From the NCBI RefSeq assembly GCF_050946405.1, contig NZ_JBMNUS010000001.1:682001-746000 (forward strand): a DNA stretch of 64,000 nucleotides, read 5' to 3'. Positions 37,000 through 45,676 of this stretch are shown in pieces. Source of the stretch: Pseudochelatococcus sp050946405 (GTDB taxonomy: Bacteria; Pseudomonadota; Alphaproteobacteria; Rhizobiales; Beijerinckiaceae). Under the pieces are notes generated by a model. It did not search any database, was not told where the DNA came from, and was given only the letters and a program-made list of their open reading frames with translations. Numbering within the stretch: position 1 is the stretch's first letter; every line of letters starts with the position of its first letter. Position numbers and translations under genes: made by a program.

Positions 37000-37755
37000 T
37001 CAGGCGGTGCGGCCCCTGGGTGGCGCATCCGGCCGCGTCTCGTCTGACCGCACCCATCCCTCCGGCAGCAGGCGCTCCTGCGGATGAAAACGGCTCTTGT
37101 AGCCCATGCGCCGCGAGCCCTCGACCCAATATCCCAGATAGACGTAGGGCAGGCCGAGCATCTGCGCGCGCGCGATATGGTCGAGGATCAGGAATGTGCC
37201 GAGGCTTCGCTGGACGGCTTCGGGATCGTAGAAGGAATAGACCATCGACAGACCGTCGCCGAGAATGTCCGTCAGCGCGGTGGCGACGAGTTCGCCGCTC
37301 TCGCTCCGGTATTCGATCAGCCGGGTCGTGACGTGCGTGTCTTCCACCATCACGGCGTAGTCGAGCATGCTCATGTCGGCCATGCCGCCATCCGCGTGAC
37401 GGGCGTCGAGATAGCCGCGAAAGAGCGAATATTGTTCCGAAGTCGCATGCGGCAGCACCATGATCCCGGTAAGATCGCGGTTATGGTTGACGATGCGCCG
37501 GAAACTGCGCGTGGGGCGGAAATCGTCGGCGACCACGCGCACCGACACGCAACTGCGGCAACCCTCGCAAGCCGGGCGATAGGCGATGGTCTGCGAGCGG
37601 CGAAAGCCGCCTTGCGTCAGGACATCGTTGATCTCGCCCGCTCGCCGGCCGACGAGATGGGTGAAAACCTTTCTTTCCTGCTGCTCCGGCAGGTAGGGGC
37701 AAGGTGCCGGCGCTGTCAGGTAGAATTGCGGTGCGTTGCGCGCTTGCGTCGTCAC
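37000..37755 (-). CDS. bpt: Leucyl/phenylalanyl-type arginyltransferase homologue Bpt (aspartate/glutamate leucyltransferase)
   Basis: 251 residues. It transfers leucine from tRNA to proteins with N-terminal Asp or Glu, marking them for ClpS-ClpAP. The ATE N-terminal part contains PCPYLPEQQERKVFTHL and the cysteine cluster PACEGCRSCVSVRV. The C-terminal part has YWVEGSRRMGYKSRFHPQERL. The start is GTG at 37755, giving MTTQARNAPQFYLT; no ATG gives a family N-terminus. The RDD gene lies 166 bases upstream on the same strand. Confidence 0.92.
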   Translation of the reverse strand: MTTQARNAPQFYLTAPAPCPYLPEQQERKVFTHLVGRRAGEINDVLTQGGFRRSQTIAYRPACEGCRSCVSVRVVADDFRPTRSFRRIVNHNRDLTGIMVLPHATSEQYSLFRGYLDARHADGGMADMSMLDYAVMVEDTHVTTRLIEYRSESGELVATALTDILGDGLSMVYSFYDPEAVQRSLGTFLILDHIARAQMLGLPYVYLGYWVEGSRRMGYKSRFHPQERLLPEGWVRSDETRPDAPPRGRTA

Positions 37756-37921
37756 GGCAGGGATCACGGTTGTCGGGCTTCGGGCGCGGCAGGCTTGACC
37801 GCGAGGCACGAAAAATGGCCGCCGACCCGACGCCGCACATGAACAGTCACGACGCCGAGGATAGCATGTCGCCCGCACAACTCAAGTGGCCCAAAGATCC
37901 CAAATGGCCTGCCGCGCCGGA

Positions 37922-38368
37922 TCACGAGCGGACCACGGACACGCCGGTCAGGAGATCGTGCAGCAGGCGTCTGTCGTCGCGCACCAGCCCTGTCAGGATG
38001 TCGATGACGAAGAGGATGAAGGTGCCGATCGCGATGTAGAAGAAGATCGCATGGACGGCCGCGATCAGATAATCCACGCGCGCGCCATCCGGCCCGACGA
38101 CGCGCAGCCCGAGCCAGCGCATGCCGATGGTTGCCTGCGCCTCCCCGCCCACGGTGAGGGCGCTGTAGATGACGCCGGTGCCGGCGAGCAGCGGAAACAG
38201 CAGCCACGCCACGCCCAGCGTCACCACGCCCAGCAGGGCGATGATCCAGCCGAGAACCAGCGTCAGCACGAAGATGACGGCGGCGTCGATCAGATAGGCG
38301 AAAAACCGTCCCGCCAGCACGCCGCGCGTGTCGAACGCCGGCCGCAACGGCGCAGGAACCTCATTCAT
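37922..38368 (-). CDS. RDD family membrane protein
   Basis: 148 residues. The Arg-Asp-Asp type signature is seen at GRFFAYLIDAAVIFVL (R and D in the first helix). Two further hydrophobic regions follow (LGVVTLGVAWLLFPLLAGTGVIYSAL and AVHAIFFYIAIGTFILFVIDIL). The end is DRRLLHDLLTGVSVVRS, where the DRRLLHDLLTGT-like motif is typical. Substrate unknown; some family members are Na+/H+ antiporters. It is usually linked with bpt in this order. Confidence 0.9.
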   Translation of the reverse strand: MNEVPAPLRPAFDTRGVLAGRFFAYLIDAAVIFVLTLVLGWIIALLGVVTLGVAWLLFPLLAGTGVIYSALTVGGEAQATIGMRWLGLRVVGPDGARVDYLIAAVHAIFFYIAIGTFILFVIDILTGLVRDDRRLLHDLLTGVSVVRS

Positions 38369-38553
38369 CGATCGTCTCCTTCCCGCTCGCTCCGCAATCG
38401 CGCGCTTCTGCCGGCAGCCGCGCGGCGGAGGTGCCCAGCGATATAGGTGAGCCGCGCGCTTCTGTCATCCCCCGCGGGCCGGACAGGGGTCACGGGAAGC
38501 CGTGAAGACCGGAGCCGCCGGCTTGCAAGCCGAATCGGGAGGGGCAAATCGCG

Positions 38554-39330
38554 TTATTCGGCCTGGCCGTCGAGCGCGCCGGCAAGCAGGCGGCGGCACT
38601 CGCGCAACTCGTCGGCGACCGTTCGGAGCCGCTCGCGCGTGGCGCCAGCCAATTGGTAATTCGGCGTGATCACCCGATCCGCGCCGTGTTCTCCCCAAAT
38701 CCCGCTTTCCTGCGCTTTGCCTTCTTGCGTCCTGCTTTCCTGCGCCCGACCCTCGGGCCCGCGGCCATCCTGCCGCCGCGCCGACAACGGACCGGGCGCG
38801 TAGCGATTGATGACGGCATCGATCTGTGTCGCCGCGACGGGCCGGGAAGCGTGTTCCGAAAGGCTTTCCGCCCCGGATGCCGGAACCTGCGGCGCGTCGT
38901 CCGGCCGATCGTCGGCCAGCGCCGCAGGCTCGTCCGGGTCGTCGGCGGGCGCATGGCGACCGATGGCGTTATCGTCTTCGGCGATCGTGTCCGGGAATGC
39001 GTCGTCAGGAAGAGGGGGCGCCTCGCCGGTCTGCGGCGCGGAAAGAGCCGTTACCGGCGCCTGCGCCACCAGCCGCTGCACATGGGCGACGCCCTGCTCC
39101 CTCAATATCCGCTGGACACCGCGTATCGTATATCCCGCACCGTACAGGAGATGGCGGATACCGCGCAGCAGCGCGACGTCCTCGGGACGGTAGAACCGCC
39201 TGCCGCCGCCGCGCTTGACGGGCCTGATCTGCGAAAAACGCGTTTCCCAGAAACGCAGTACGTGCTGGGGAATGTTCAGCTCTTCCGCGACTTCACTGAT
39301 GGTGCGGAAGGCTTCGGGTCCCTTGCTCAC
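38554..39330 (-). CDS. MerR family transcriptional regulator
   Basis: 258 residues. The N-terminal MerR DNA-binding region is EAFRTISEVAEELNIPQHVLRFWETRFSQIRPVKRGGGRRFYRPEDVALLRGIRHLLYGAGYTIRGVQRILRE (about 7-79). The rest is low-complexity and Pro/Asp-rich, then contains a small internal repeat (GRAQESRTQEGKAQES). It ends with a helix, TRERLRTVADELRECRRLLAGAL. No metal-binding cysteines are seen. The gene sits downstream of ihfA in the plsX-fabH-ihfA row as in other Hyphomicrobiales, but a hairpin and repeats lie between. Confidence 0.9.
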   Translation of the reverse strand: MSKGPEAFRTISEVAEELNIPQHVLRFWETRFSQIRPVKRGGGRRFYRPEDVALLRGIRHLLYGAGYTIRGVQRILREQGVAHVQRLVAQAPVTALSAPQTGEAPPLPDDAFPDTIAEDDNAIGRHAPADDPDEPAALADDRPDDAPQVPASGAESLSEHASRPVAATQIDAVINRYAPGPLSARRQDGRGPEGRAQESRTQEGKAQESGIWGEHGADRVITPNYQLAGATRERLRTVADELRECRRLLAGALDGQAE

Positions 39331-39537
39331 CTGTCACTCCTTCACGCAACGATCCGAACCGCGGGCCAGGCGCTCGCAGTCCGTCCCGCGCTCCAGTTTT
39401 GCGCTGTCTGGGGTGTTGCGTAAATCCGTTATGACACGCGAAACTGTCGCCAGGCTGTCGCATTGTTGGCTGTCGCACCGTTGCCGCCGCGTGACGAGCC
39501 TGGCGGCAGGCCGCCGCGGGTGACAAGCCAGCGTTCG

Positions 39538-39573
39538 AAACATGTCCTGTTCAGATTGAAACAGGACATGTTT
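39538..39573. repeat. Perfect 14-bp inverted repeat upstream of the MerR gene
   Basis: AAACATGTCCTGTT (39538-39551) and AACAGGACATGTTT (39560-39573) flank an 8-base loop. It is followed by T on the plus side and by TTTCG on the minus side. It could act as a weak ihfA terminator or as a regulatory palindrome of the MerR gene, about 210 bases downstream on the minus strand. Confidence 0.6.
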
Positions 39574-39607
39574 TGGATTTCCTGTTGTGAGCGAATTCTG
39601 ATCGATT

Positions 39608-39711
39608 GGAGCGGGATGCGACCGGGCTGAATCGCCATTCCGCTCTCAACTCCATAATTTACCGCAACTTGAGTTCAATTCGATGGATCGACTTGAACGC
39701 AAACGGCTTTA
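39608..39711 (+). repeat. Dispersed two-stem-loop intergenic repeat, copy 6
   Basis: Module A is GGAGCGGGATGCG...CATTCCGCTCT. The spacer is CTCCATAATTTACCGCAAC. Module B has TTGAGTTCAA as left arm (one change) and TTGAACGCAA as right arm. The end reads GGCTTTA rather than CTCTA. It lies downstream of ihfA, next to a family Z element. Confidence 0.8.
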
Positions 39712-39740
39712 AATGATTCCATTTGATCGGAAAGCGCTCT
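39709..39740 (-). repeat. Family Z repeat, copy 1
   Basis: On the minus strand the sequence begins AGAGCGCTTTCCGATCAAAT and continues GGAATCATTTA. A related sequence lies at 40362-40415. The two flank ihfA. It ends 6 bases before the ihfA stop. Confidence 0.55.
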
Positions 39741-39746
39741 CGCGGC

Positions 39747-40064
39747 TCAATCCTGCTCCGTGACGCCGTGTTCGTCGCCGTTGATGCGGGCGCGCAGCAC
39801 GTTGGAAGGGCGGAATATCATGACGCGCCGCGGCTCGATCGGCACTTCGACGCCCGTTTTGGGATTGCGGCCGATACGCTGGCCCTTGTCGCGGACGATG
39901 AACGATCCGAAGGAGGACAGTTTCACCGTCTCGCCCCGCGCGAGAGTATCGGAAATCTCCGTCAGCACGGATTCCACCAGCGCCGCCGATTCCGTGCGCG
40001 ACAGGCCGATCTTCTGATAGACGACCTCGCATAGATCCGCTCGTGTAACTGTCCGTCCTGCCAT
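39747..40064 (-). CDS. ihfA: Integration host factor subunit alpha
   Basis: 105 residues, nucleoid-associated and DNA-bending. Typical HU/IHF features: VTRADLCEVVYQKIGLSRTESAALVESVL, GETVKLSSFGSFIVRDKGQRIGRNPKTGVEVPIEPRRVMIFRPS and NVLRARIN. The RNPKTG turn carries the Pro that intercalates into DNA. The start at 40064 (MAGRTVTRADL) is chosen because the longer frame upstream has no family match. It lies between fabH and the MerR gene, both on the same strand. Confidence 0.96.
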   Translation of the reverse strand: MAGRTVTRADLCEVVYQKIGLSRTESAALVESVLTEISDTLARGETVKLSSFGSFIVRDKGQRIGRNPKTGVEVPIEPRRVMIFRPSNVLRARINGDEHGVTEQD

Positions 40065-40361
40065 CGTATCCCTTCGCGCGTCATCCGCGCTCCCCTGTGT
40101 CGCCTGCCACCGGCCGGCGCCGGCCCCGGCGCTGAAATCGCCGCTCCTTGCACGCGGACCGGCGGCTACGCCGGCCCAGTGGCGCGTGCGACGCGCATCC
40201 GGCCGTTCGCGAGTGTACCAACAGCGAAAACCAACGCTATTGAAATCACATGCGCCGGTCAATGGCGCAATGCGCCATCAAGCGGCAGGTCCGCGACGAC
40301 CCGCTCAAGCAATCGCATGGCGTTGCGGCTATATCATGACATCGGCGCCCGCGCCGGACCC

Positions 40362-40415
40362 GGAGCGCTTTCCGGTCGGATGGATAAATCATCTGATCGA
40401 TGGGAATTCGCTCCG
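40362..40415 (+). repeat. Family Z repeat, copy 2
   Basis: It begins GGAGCGCTTTCCGGTCGGAT and ends GGGAATTCGCTCCG. The arms CGGAGCG (40361-40367) and CGCTCCG (40409-40415) pair. It shares its first half with the reverse complement of 39709-39740. It lies between the fabH stop and the ihfA start, a 365-base interval that otherwise shows no gene. Confidence 0.5.
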
Positions 40416-40429
40416 GGCTGAAGAAGCGC

Positions 40430-41413
40430 CTACCAGCGGATGATGGCGCTGCCCCAGGTGAAGCCGCCGCCCAGCGACTCGATGAGCACCAGATCGCCCT
40501 CGCGGATGCGGCCGTCCGCCACCGCCGCCGAGAGCGCGAGCGGAATGGACGCGGCCGAGGTGTTGCCGTGGCGGTCGACGGTGACGACGACCTTTTCAGG
40601 CGCGATGCCGAGCTTCTGCGCGCTGGCGTCGATGATGCGCCGGTTGGCCTGATGCGGCACGAACCAGTCGATATCCTGCGCGCCGATACCGAGGGCGTTC
40701 AGTGAATCCTCTATGACGTCGGTGATCATGCCGACGGCGAAGCGGAACACCTCGCGCCCTTCCATGCGCAGATGGCCCACGGTGCGGGTGGAGCCGGGGC
40801 CGCCGTCGACGAACAGTTTCTCGCGGTGCTGTCCGTCAGAGCGCAGATGCGCGGTCAGCACGCCACGGTCGGCAAGGGACTGCGCGCCCGGCCGGGCCTC
40901 CAGCACGATGGCGCCGGCACCGTCGCCGAAAAGCACGCAGGTGCCGCGATCTTCCCAGTCGAGAATATGCGAGAAGGTTTCCGCCCCGATCACGAGCGCG
41001 CGCCGGTGCGAGCCGGAGGTGAGGAACTTGTCCGCCGTGGTGACGGCGAACACAAAACCGGAGCAGACGGCTTGCAGATCGAAAGCCACGCCGTGGCGGA
41101 TGCCGAGCGCGTGCTGGATCTGCGTGGCGGTGGCGGGAAAGGTGTAGTCGGGCGTCGAGGTGGCGCAGACGATGAGGTCGATATCGTCGCCGGTGAGCCC
41201 GGCCGAGGCAAGCGCCGCCTGCGCCGCCCGCGTGCCGAGTTGCGATGTCGTCTCGCCTTCCGCCGCGATGTGACGCTGGTGGATGCCGGTGCGCTTGACG
41301 ATCCACTCGTCGGACGTATCGACCATGCGGGACAGTTCGTCGTTGGTCAGGATTCGCTCCGGCAAGCAGGCGCCGCAGCCGCGCACGACGGATCTCAGGT
41401 TGGCGAGATGCAA
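40430..41413 (-). CDS. fabH: Beta-ketoacyl-[acyl-carrier-protein] synthase III
   Basis: 327 residues. It condenses acetyl-CoA with malonyl-ACP to start fatty acid synthesis. The catalytic triad is visible: C117 (DLQAVCSGFVF), H254 (WFVPHQANRRIID) and N284 (DRHGNTSAAS). The start is a TTG at 41413: it gives the normal N-terminus and family length and has GGGGAG seven bases upstream. A longer frame starts inside the upstream repeat and is rejected. plsX lies upstream on the same strand. Confidence 0.95.
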   Translation of the reverse strand: MHLANLRSVVRGCGACLPERILTNDELSRMVDTSDEWIVKRTGIHQRHIAAEGETTSQLGTRAAQAALASAGLTGDDIDLIVCATSTPDYTFPATATQIQHALGIRHGVAFDLQAVCSGFVFAVTTADKFLTSGSHRRALVIGAETFSHILDWEDRGTCVLFGDGAGAIVLEARPGAQSLADRGVLTAHLRSDGQHREKLFVDGGPGSTRTVGHLRMEGREVFRFAVGMITDVIEDSLNALGIGAQDIDWFVPHQANRRIIDASAQKLGIAPEKVVVTVDRHGNTSAASIPLALSAAVADGRIREGDLVLIESLGGGFTWGSAIIRW

Positions 41414-41470
41414 GGAATGGCTCCCCAGTTGGCGTTGGAATCCCCATTGTGTTTCATCGGAACGCAAAAG

Positions 41471-41540
41471 GACTCTATCTTTTTGATTTAACGCGTTTCC
41501 TTCAGGCAAACTGGTATCCGGCCTGCTTGAAAACGCTTCA
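41471..41540 (-). repeat. Family X repeat, reverse copy
   Basis: On the minus strand it reads AGCGTTTTCAAGCAGGCCGG, then ATACCAGTTTGCCTGAAG, then GAAACGCGTTAAATCAAAAAG and ATAGAGTC. The order and many bases match 27803-27868. The outer arms GCGTTTTC and GAAACGC pair. It lies in the 260 bases between plsX and fabH, just upstream of the fabH TTG start. Confidence 0.75.
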
Positions 41541-41674
41541 TGACAATACGTTTGATCCGCTCATCAAATCAAACGCGAGTTGCCGAAAATACGGAAATCC
41601 GACGGGCTTGCACAGCGAAGGCGAATGCGGCGATCATGCGGGTTGCTCCAGCGGGCTGCTTCATGAGCGCCGGG

Positions 41675-42712
41675 TCAGGCTTCGGCCGCCACCGGCTGCG
41701 TCAACGTCAAGGTATCGCGAATGCGATCCATCAGACCGAAACGTGACATGTCGTAGGCAAGTTCCACCGCCGCCGCGAAGCCGACGGCGTCCGTGCCGCC
41801 GTGGCTCTTGATGACGATGCCGTTGAGGCCGAGAAAGATGCCGCCGTTGGAGCGGCGCGGATCGAGCTTTTCCCGCAGCGCGTTGAAAGCGCCGCGCGCG
41901 AACAGGTAGCCGATGCGCGCCCAGAACGAGCGTTCGATGGCGCTGCGCAGATAGGTCGCGACCTGCCGCGCGGTGCCCTCCGCCGCCTTCAACGCGATGT
42001 TGCCGGCAAAGCCTTCGGTCACGACCACATCCACCGTGCCCTTGCCCAGATCGTCGCCCTCGACGAAACCATGGTAGGCGAAGTGCTCCGATTCGCGCTC
42101 GCGCAGGATGCGGCCGGCTTCCTTCACCGCCTCGTTGCCCTTGATCTCCTCCACGCCGACATTCAGCAGCCCCACGCTCGGGCGCTCGATGTCGAACACC
42201 GCCCGCGCCAGCGCCGTGCCCATCAGGGCGAGGTTCACGAGCTGGCGGGCGTCCGCGCCGATGGTGGCGCCGATGTCGAGCACGATGCTCTCGCCGCGCA
42301 GCGTCGGCCAGATGCCGGCGATGGCGGGACGGTCGATCGGCGCCATGGTTCTGAGGCAGAACATCGCCATCGCCATCAGCGCGCCGGTGTTGCCGGCGGA
42401 GACGGCCGCATGCGCCTCGCCGTTCCGCACGGCCTCGATGGCCTGCCACATGGAGGACTTGTAGCGCCCGGCCCGCAGGGCCTGGCTGGGCTTGTCGGCC
42501 ATGGTGACGAAGACGTCCGTATGGCGGATTTCCGAAGCCGCCCGCAGCGCGGGGTGCGCCGCGAGCAAGGGGGCGATGATTTTTTCGTCGCCGTGCAGCA
42601 GAAAGCGGACATCCGGCCTGCGCTCCAGCGCGATCGCCGCGCCGGGGACGACGACCTCGGCGCCGCTGTCGCCGCCCATGGCATCAAGCGCAATCGTGAT
42701 CGGTGCGGACAT
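41675..42712 (-). CDS. plsX: Phosphate acyltransferase PlsX
   Basis: 345 residues, peripheral membrane enzyme. It makes acyl-phosphate from acyl-ACP for phospholipid synthesis. Family motifs: ITIALDAMGGDSGAEVVVPGA near the start, AAVSAGNTGALMAMAMFCLR, LDIGATIGADARQLVNLALMG, VGLLNVGVEEIKGNE and DVVVTEGFAGNIALKAAEGTA. The start at 42712 (MSAPITIALDAMGGD) is chosen over a longer frame. It lies downstream of the YceD gene and upstream of fabH on the same strand. Confidence 0.96.
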   Translation of the reverse strand: MSAPITIALDAMGGDSGAEVVVPGAAIALERRPDVRFLLHGDEKIIAPLLAAHPALRAASEIRHTDVFVTMADKPSQALRAGRYKSSMWQAIEAVRNGEAHAAVSAGNTGALMAMAMFCLRTMAPIDRPAIAGIWPTLRGESIVLDIGATIGADARQLVNLALMGTALARAVFDIERPSVGLLNVGVEEIKGNEAVKEAGRILRERESEHFAYHGFVEGDDLGKGTVDVVVTEGFAGNIALKAAEGTARQVATYLRSAIERSFWARIGYLFARGAFNALREKLDPRRSNGGIFLGLNGIVIKSHGGTDAVGFAAAVELAYDMSRFGLMDRIRDTLTLTQPVAAEA

Positions 42713-42840
42713 GATGAACGTGTCAATCTCCAGAGGGACAGCCGCAAAAACGCGAGCTTGCAGCGGCCGCCGTCCGGGAAGCGTGGCCGAAAGCAAACGA
42801 TTCACACCCGCGCACGAAGGCGGGCGAAGCGCAACAGGCT

Positions 42841-43380
42841 CTATTCCTTATTGCCGGAAGCGGCTTGCTTCAACCCCGACAGGGCGGCAAACGGCGATTC
42901 ATTTCCCGCCAGGCTGCTGTCGTAGGAAAATTCGACGCCCGGCTTGCGCGGGTAAGGATCAAGACCGAGCGCCAGAAACTCCGCCGTCAGCGCGCCGAGG
43001 TCGATCTCGCCGTCGATCAGGTCGTCCGGGGCATCGAGTTCGGTTTCGGGGTCGCGCGGCTCGCGCAGGTCGGGCTGCGGCAGATCCGGGTCGGCGAAGA
43101 CGACCTCGACGTCCTCGTCCACCGATGCGTCGAAGGGTTCGAGCGAAACGGTGCACACCTGCGCGATCACCGCCCGCACGTCGCCGCGGACCGTGACGCG
43201 CCGGTCGTTGCCGGAGAGATGGAAGACGCCGGTCAGCGCGTGAATGGCGGGCAGTTCGAGAAAAGCCGCCAGAGCCGCGCGTTCCTCGGCCGTCGCCTCC
43301 ACCGTGAAATCCACGCCTTCCGGCTTGAGATCGGCGACACTGAACACGCGCTGAAGAGGAAATGATTCGGTGCCCGTCAT
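42841..43380 (-). CDS. YceD family (DUF177) protein
   Basis: 179 residues. It has the DUF177 features VRGDVRAVIAQVCTVSLEPFDASVDEDVEVVFADP and an acidic stretch. The late GEIDLGALTAEFLALGLDPYPRKPGVEF is typical. In many bacteria yceD precedes rpmF; here it precedes plsX, as in other alphaproteobacteria. The single Cys of the CTVSLEPF motif is present. The start at 43380 is MTGTESFPLQRVFSV. Its role, possibly in 23S rRNA or L32 handling, is not known for this order. Confidence 0.9.
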   Translation of the reverse strand: MTGTESFPLQRVFSVADLKPEGVDFTVEATAEERAALAAFLELPAIHALTGVFHLSGNDRRVTVRGDVRAVIAQVCTVSLEPFDASVDEDVEVVFADPDLPQPDLREPRDPETELDAPDDLIDGEIDLGALTAEFLALGLDPYPRKPGVEFSYDSSLAGNESPFAALSGLKQAASGNKE

Positions 43381-43478
43381 CGTCGAACTCCATCGGATAG
43401 GGGCGCTGCGGCTGACCGGCCATGCGGGCCGCCGGAGGGCCTCGGTTGAAGGGGGCTCCATCGCGGGAGCCGGGTTGA

Positions 43479-44024
43479 TCAGTCTCCGGGCGCCGCCGGA
43501 AACAGCGGCGCCCCGGACAGAATATAAGCCAGATCGTAGACAGTCATTATTTCATCAGCATGGCGGATATGTCGGGCGAAGGCGGGCAGGTTTTGCGCGT
43601 CTCCGCCCGAGGCGCGCGACAGCGCCCTGCACAGCGCGTCGTCCGTATCCGCCTCCAGCGCCTCGTCGAAAAGCCGCGCCCGGCCGTAGAAGGTCTGCGC
43701 GAACAGCTTCATCTTCTTCGGGATGGAAAGGTCGCCGATGCCGATTTCGCGCAGGGTTCGATCGACCTCCCGGAAGAGGATATCAACAAGATCCTGCGCC
43801 ACCGCGCCCGCCGGGGGCGGCAGGGCGCGCAGCCGGCGCATGACCAGGGCGGCATGCAGCGTCAGCGAATCGAATCGCCCCTCCAGCGTGTCCGGCATCG
43901 CGAAATGCGTATAGAGAAACGGCGCGCGCGACGCCTCGCTGATGCGCCGGTACAGCGCTTCCACGGCTTCCTTGTCACGCTTGCGGCCGAATAATCCGAA
44001 AAACATCGCTCCCCGCCGTTTCAT
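43479..44024 (-). CDS. Ubiquinol-cytochrome c chaperone family protein
   Basis: 181 residues. Family features: MFFGLFGRKRDKEAVEALYRRISEASRAPFLYTHFAMPDTLEGRFDSLTLHAALVMRRL, then LVDILFREVDRTLREIGIGDLSIPKKMKLFAQTFYGRARLFDEAL. It corresponds to the Cbp3/UQCC1 type that helps assemble the bc1 complex. Two starts are possible: 44024 (MKRRGAM, AAGG Shine-Dalgarno) and 44006 (MFFGLFG, purine-rich site too near). It lies 98 bases upstream of the YceD gene and diverges from bamE. Confidence 0.92.
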   Translation of the reverse strand: MKRRGAMFFGLFGRKRDKEAVEALYRRISEASRAPFLYTHFAMPDTLEGRFDSLTLHAALVMRRLRALPPPAGAVAQDLVDILFREVDRTLREIGIGDLSIPKKMKLFAQTFYGRARLFDEALEADTDDALCRALSRASGGDAQNLPAFARHIRHADEIMTVYDLAYILSGAPLFPAAPGD

Positions 44025-44302
44025 CGCGCCTTGCAAATCCGCCCTATGCGGGTTACGGCATATGCGCGGTATTTTGCAAGCGGAATGCCGCCTTTCGCGT
44101 CGGGGCGGCCGGCCACCGGCGACGTTTGTGTCGCGTTCGGGCCGCAAGCTCCGCGCAACGGCGGGCGGCGGGCCGTGTTGTCCGGCGCCGGCGGCGTTCA
44201 AAGTCGGGAGACCATCGGGTGAGCCATTCTTCTGCCCAAGATTCGACGTCCAGCGGCTCTTCAACGTCCAGCCGTCCGATGGCCCGGCGGGCGAGAAGCG
44301 GA

Positions 44303-44761
44303 ATGTCGCCGCTGCGCCTGTCGGTGGCTGCCGTGCTGACGGTGGCGCTGGGAGCGGGGCTCGCCTCCTGCGGCAGCAGCGAGACCATCTCGCGCGGCTA
44401 CGTCATCAACGAGGACGAACTCGCCAAGATCACGCCCGGCACCAGTGTCGAGCAGGTGCTCACCGTTCTGGGCACGCCTTCCACGGTGTCGACGGTCGGC
44501 AACAAGACCTTCTACTACATCAGCCAGAAATTGCAGCGCACGGTGCAGTTCATCGAGCCGCGCATCGTCGATCAGCGCGTCGTCGCGATCTACTTCAACC
44601 AGGCGTTCAAGGTGGAGCGCGTCGCCCATTACGGCCTGAAGGACGGTGTGGTGTTCGACTTCATCAGCCGCACGACGCCGACGAGCGGCGCCGAACAGAG
44701 CTTCCTCACCCAGTTGTTCCGCGGCGCCGGCACATCGTTCAATCCCGGCATCGGCCTCTGA
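44303..44761 (+). CDS. bamE: Outer membrane protein assembly factor BamE
   Basis: 152 residues from this start. MSPLRLSVAAVLTVALGAGLASC is a lipoprotein signal with lipobox LASC. The SmpA/OmlA domain follows: RGYVINEDELAKITPGTSVEQVLTVLGTPSTVSTVGNKTFYYISQKLQRTVQFIEPRIVDQRVVAIYFNQAFKVERVAHYGL. As part of the BAM complex it helps insert outer membrane barrels. Other starts are possible at 44279 (ATG) and 44219 (GTG with GGGAG Shine-Dalgarno), which would give an unusually long Ser-rich signal region. Confidence 0.93.
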   Translation: MSPLRLSVAAVLTVALGAGLASCGSSETISRGYVINEDELAKITPGTSVEQVLTVLGTPSTVSTVGNKTFYYISQKLQRTVQFIEPRIVDQRVVAIYFNQAFKVERVAHYGLKDGVVFDFISRTTPTSGAEQSFLTQLFRGAGTSFNPGIGL

Positions 44762-44806
44762 CGCGGGGTTTGCGCGCGCGTCCCGCGGAAGGGCGCGCGC
44801 CGCCCT

Positions 44807-45676
44807 TCATGGCCGGTTGGCGATCGCGACGCCCGCCGCGGACAGGGCCATGCCTGCGATCTGGACGGTCTCCAGCGTCTCGTCGAACAGGAAGAACGCC
44901 ATCAGCGCCGAAACCGGCGGCACCAGATAGAGCAGGGCCGCGACGCCGGCCACCGCGCCCTGCCTGATCAGGTAGAGCAGCAGCGTGATCGCGCCCAGCG
45001 ACAGGCCGAATACGGCCCAGACGAGGCCGATCCACATCTCCGCCGTCCCGTCGAGATGCATATCCTCGGTGAAGAACGCCAGCGGCAGCAGAATGGCCAC
45101 GCCGCCGATGAACTGCACGGCGGCATTGGTGCGCAGGTCCGCCGCGGCTGCGGTGCGCTTCTGCCAGATCGTGCCGAGCGTCATCGAGACCATGCCGGCG
45201 AAAGCCACGGCGATCGCCGCAGCCGGCAGCGCTGCGGATGCATCGCCGACGCGGGGAAACAGCACCAGCAGCGCGCCCGAGAAGCCCAGCCCGATGCCGA
45301 GCCAGCGCTGGCCCGATACCCGTTCTCCGAGCAACGGCACGGACAGCAGGCCCGTCAGCAGCGGCTGCAACCCCATGACCAGCGCGACGATGCCCGCTTG
45401 CAGGCCGTGCTTCGTGGCCCAGAAGGTCGCGCCGAGATAGAGCCCCTGCATCAGCACGCCGGCGACGAGCGCGTCGAACCACTGGCGCGGCGTCGCCGGC
45501 CACGATGCGCCGACGGCGAAGGCGATCAGCGCGAACGCCGCCGCCGCCAGCGCGCAGCGCAGGGCGAGAAAGGTCATCGGGTCGGCGTGCGGCGCGACGA
45601 GCCGGGCGACGATGAAGCCCGTCGCCCAGATGATGACGAAGAACGCCGGAATGGCGCGGACGACGGCGGGGTTCAC
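44807..45676 (-). CDS. DMT superfamily (EamA) transporter
   Basis: 289 residues with about ten hydrophobic helices in two EamA halves. The first begins AIPAFFVIIWATGFIVARL. The second has AFAGMVSMTLGTIWQKRT and the late LLYLVPPVSALMAFFLFDETLETVQIAGMALSAAGVAIAN. These are metabolite or drug exporters. The start GTG at 45676 overlaps the argH stop by four bases, so it is the last gene of the coupled tal-pncB-argH row. Substrate unknown. Confidence 0.9.
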   Translation of the reverse strand: MNPAVVRAIPAFFVIIWATGFIVARLVAPHADPMTFLALRCALAAAAFALIAFAVGASWPATPRQWFDALVAGVLMQGLYLGATFWATKHGLQAGIVALVMGLQPLLTGLLSVPLLGERVSGQRWLGIGLGFSGALLVLFPRVGDASAALPAAAIAVAFAGMVSMTLGTIWQKRTAAAADLRTNAAVQFIGGVAILLPLAFFTEDMHLDGTAEMWIGLVWAVFGLSLGAITLLLYLIRQGAVAGVAALLYLVPPVSALMAFFLFDETLETVQIAGMALSAAGVAIANRP

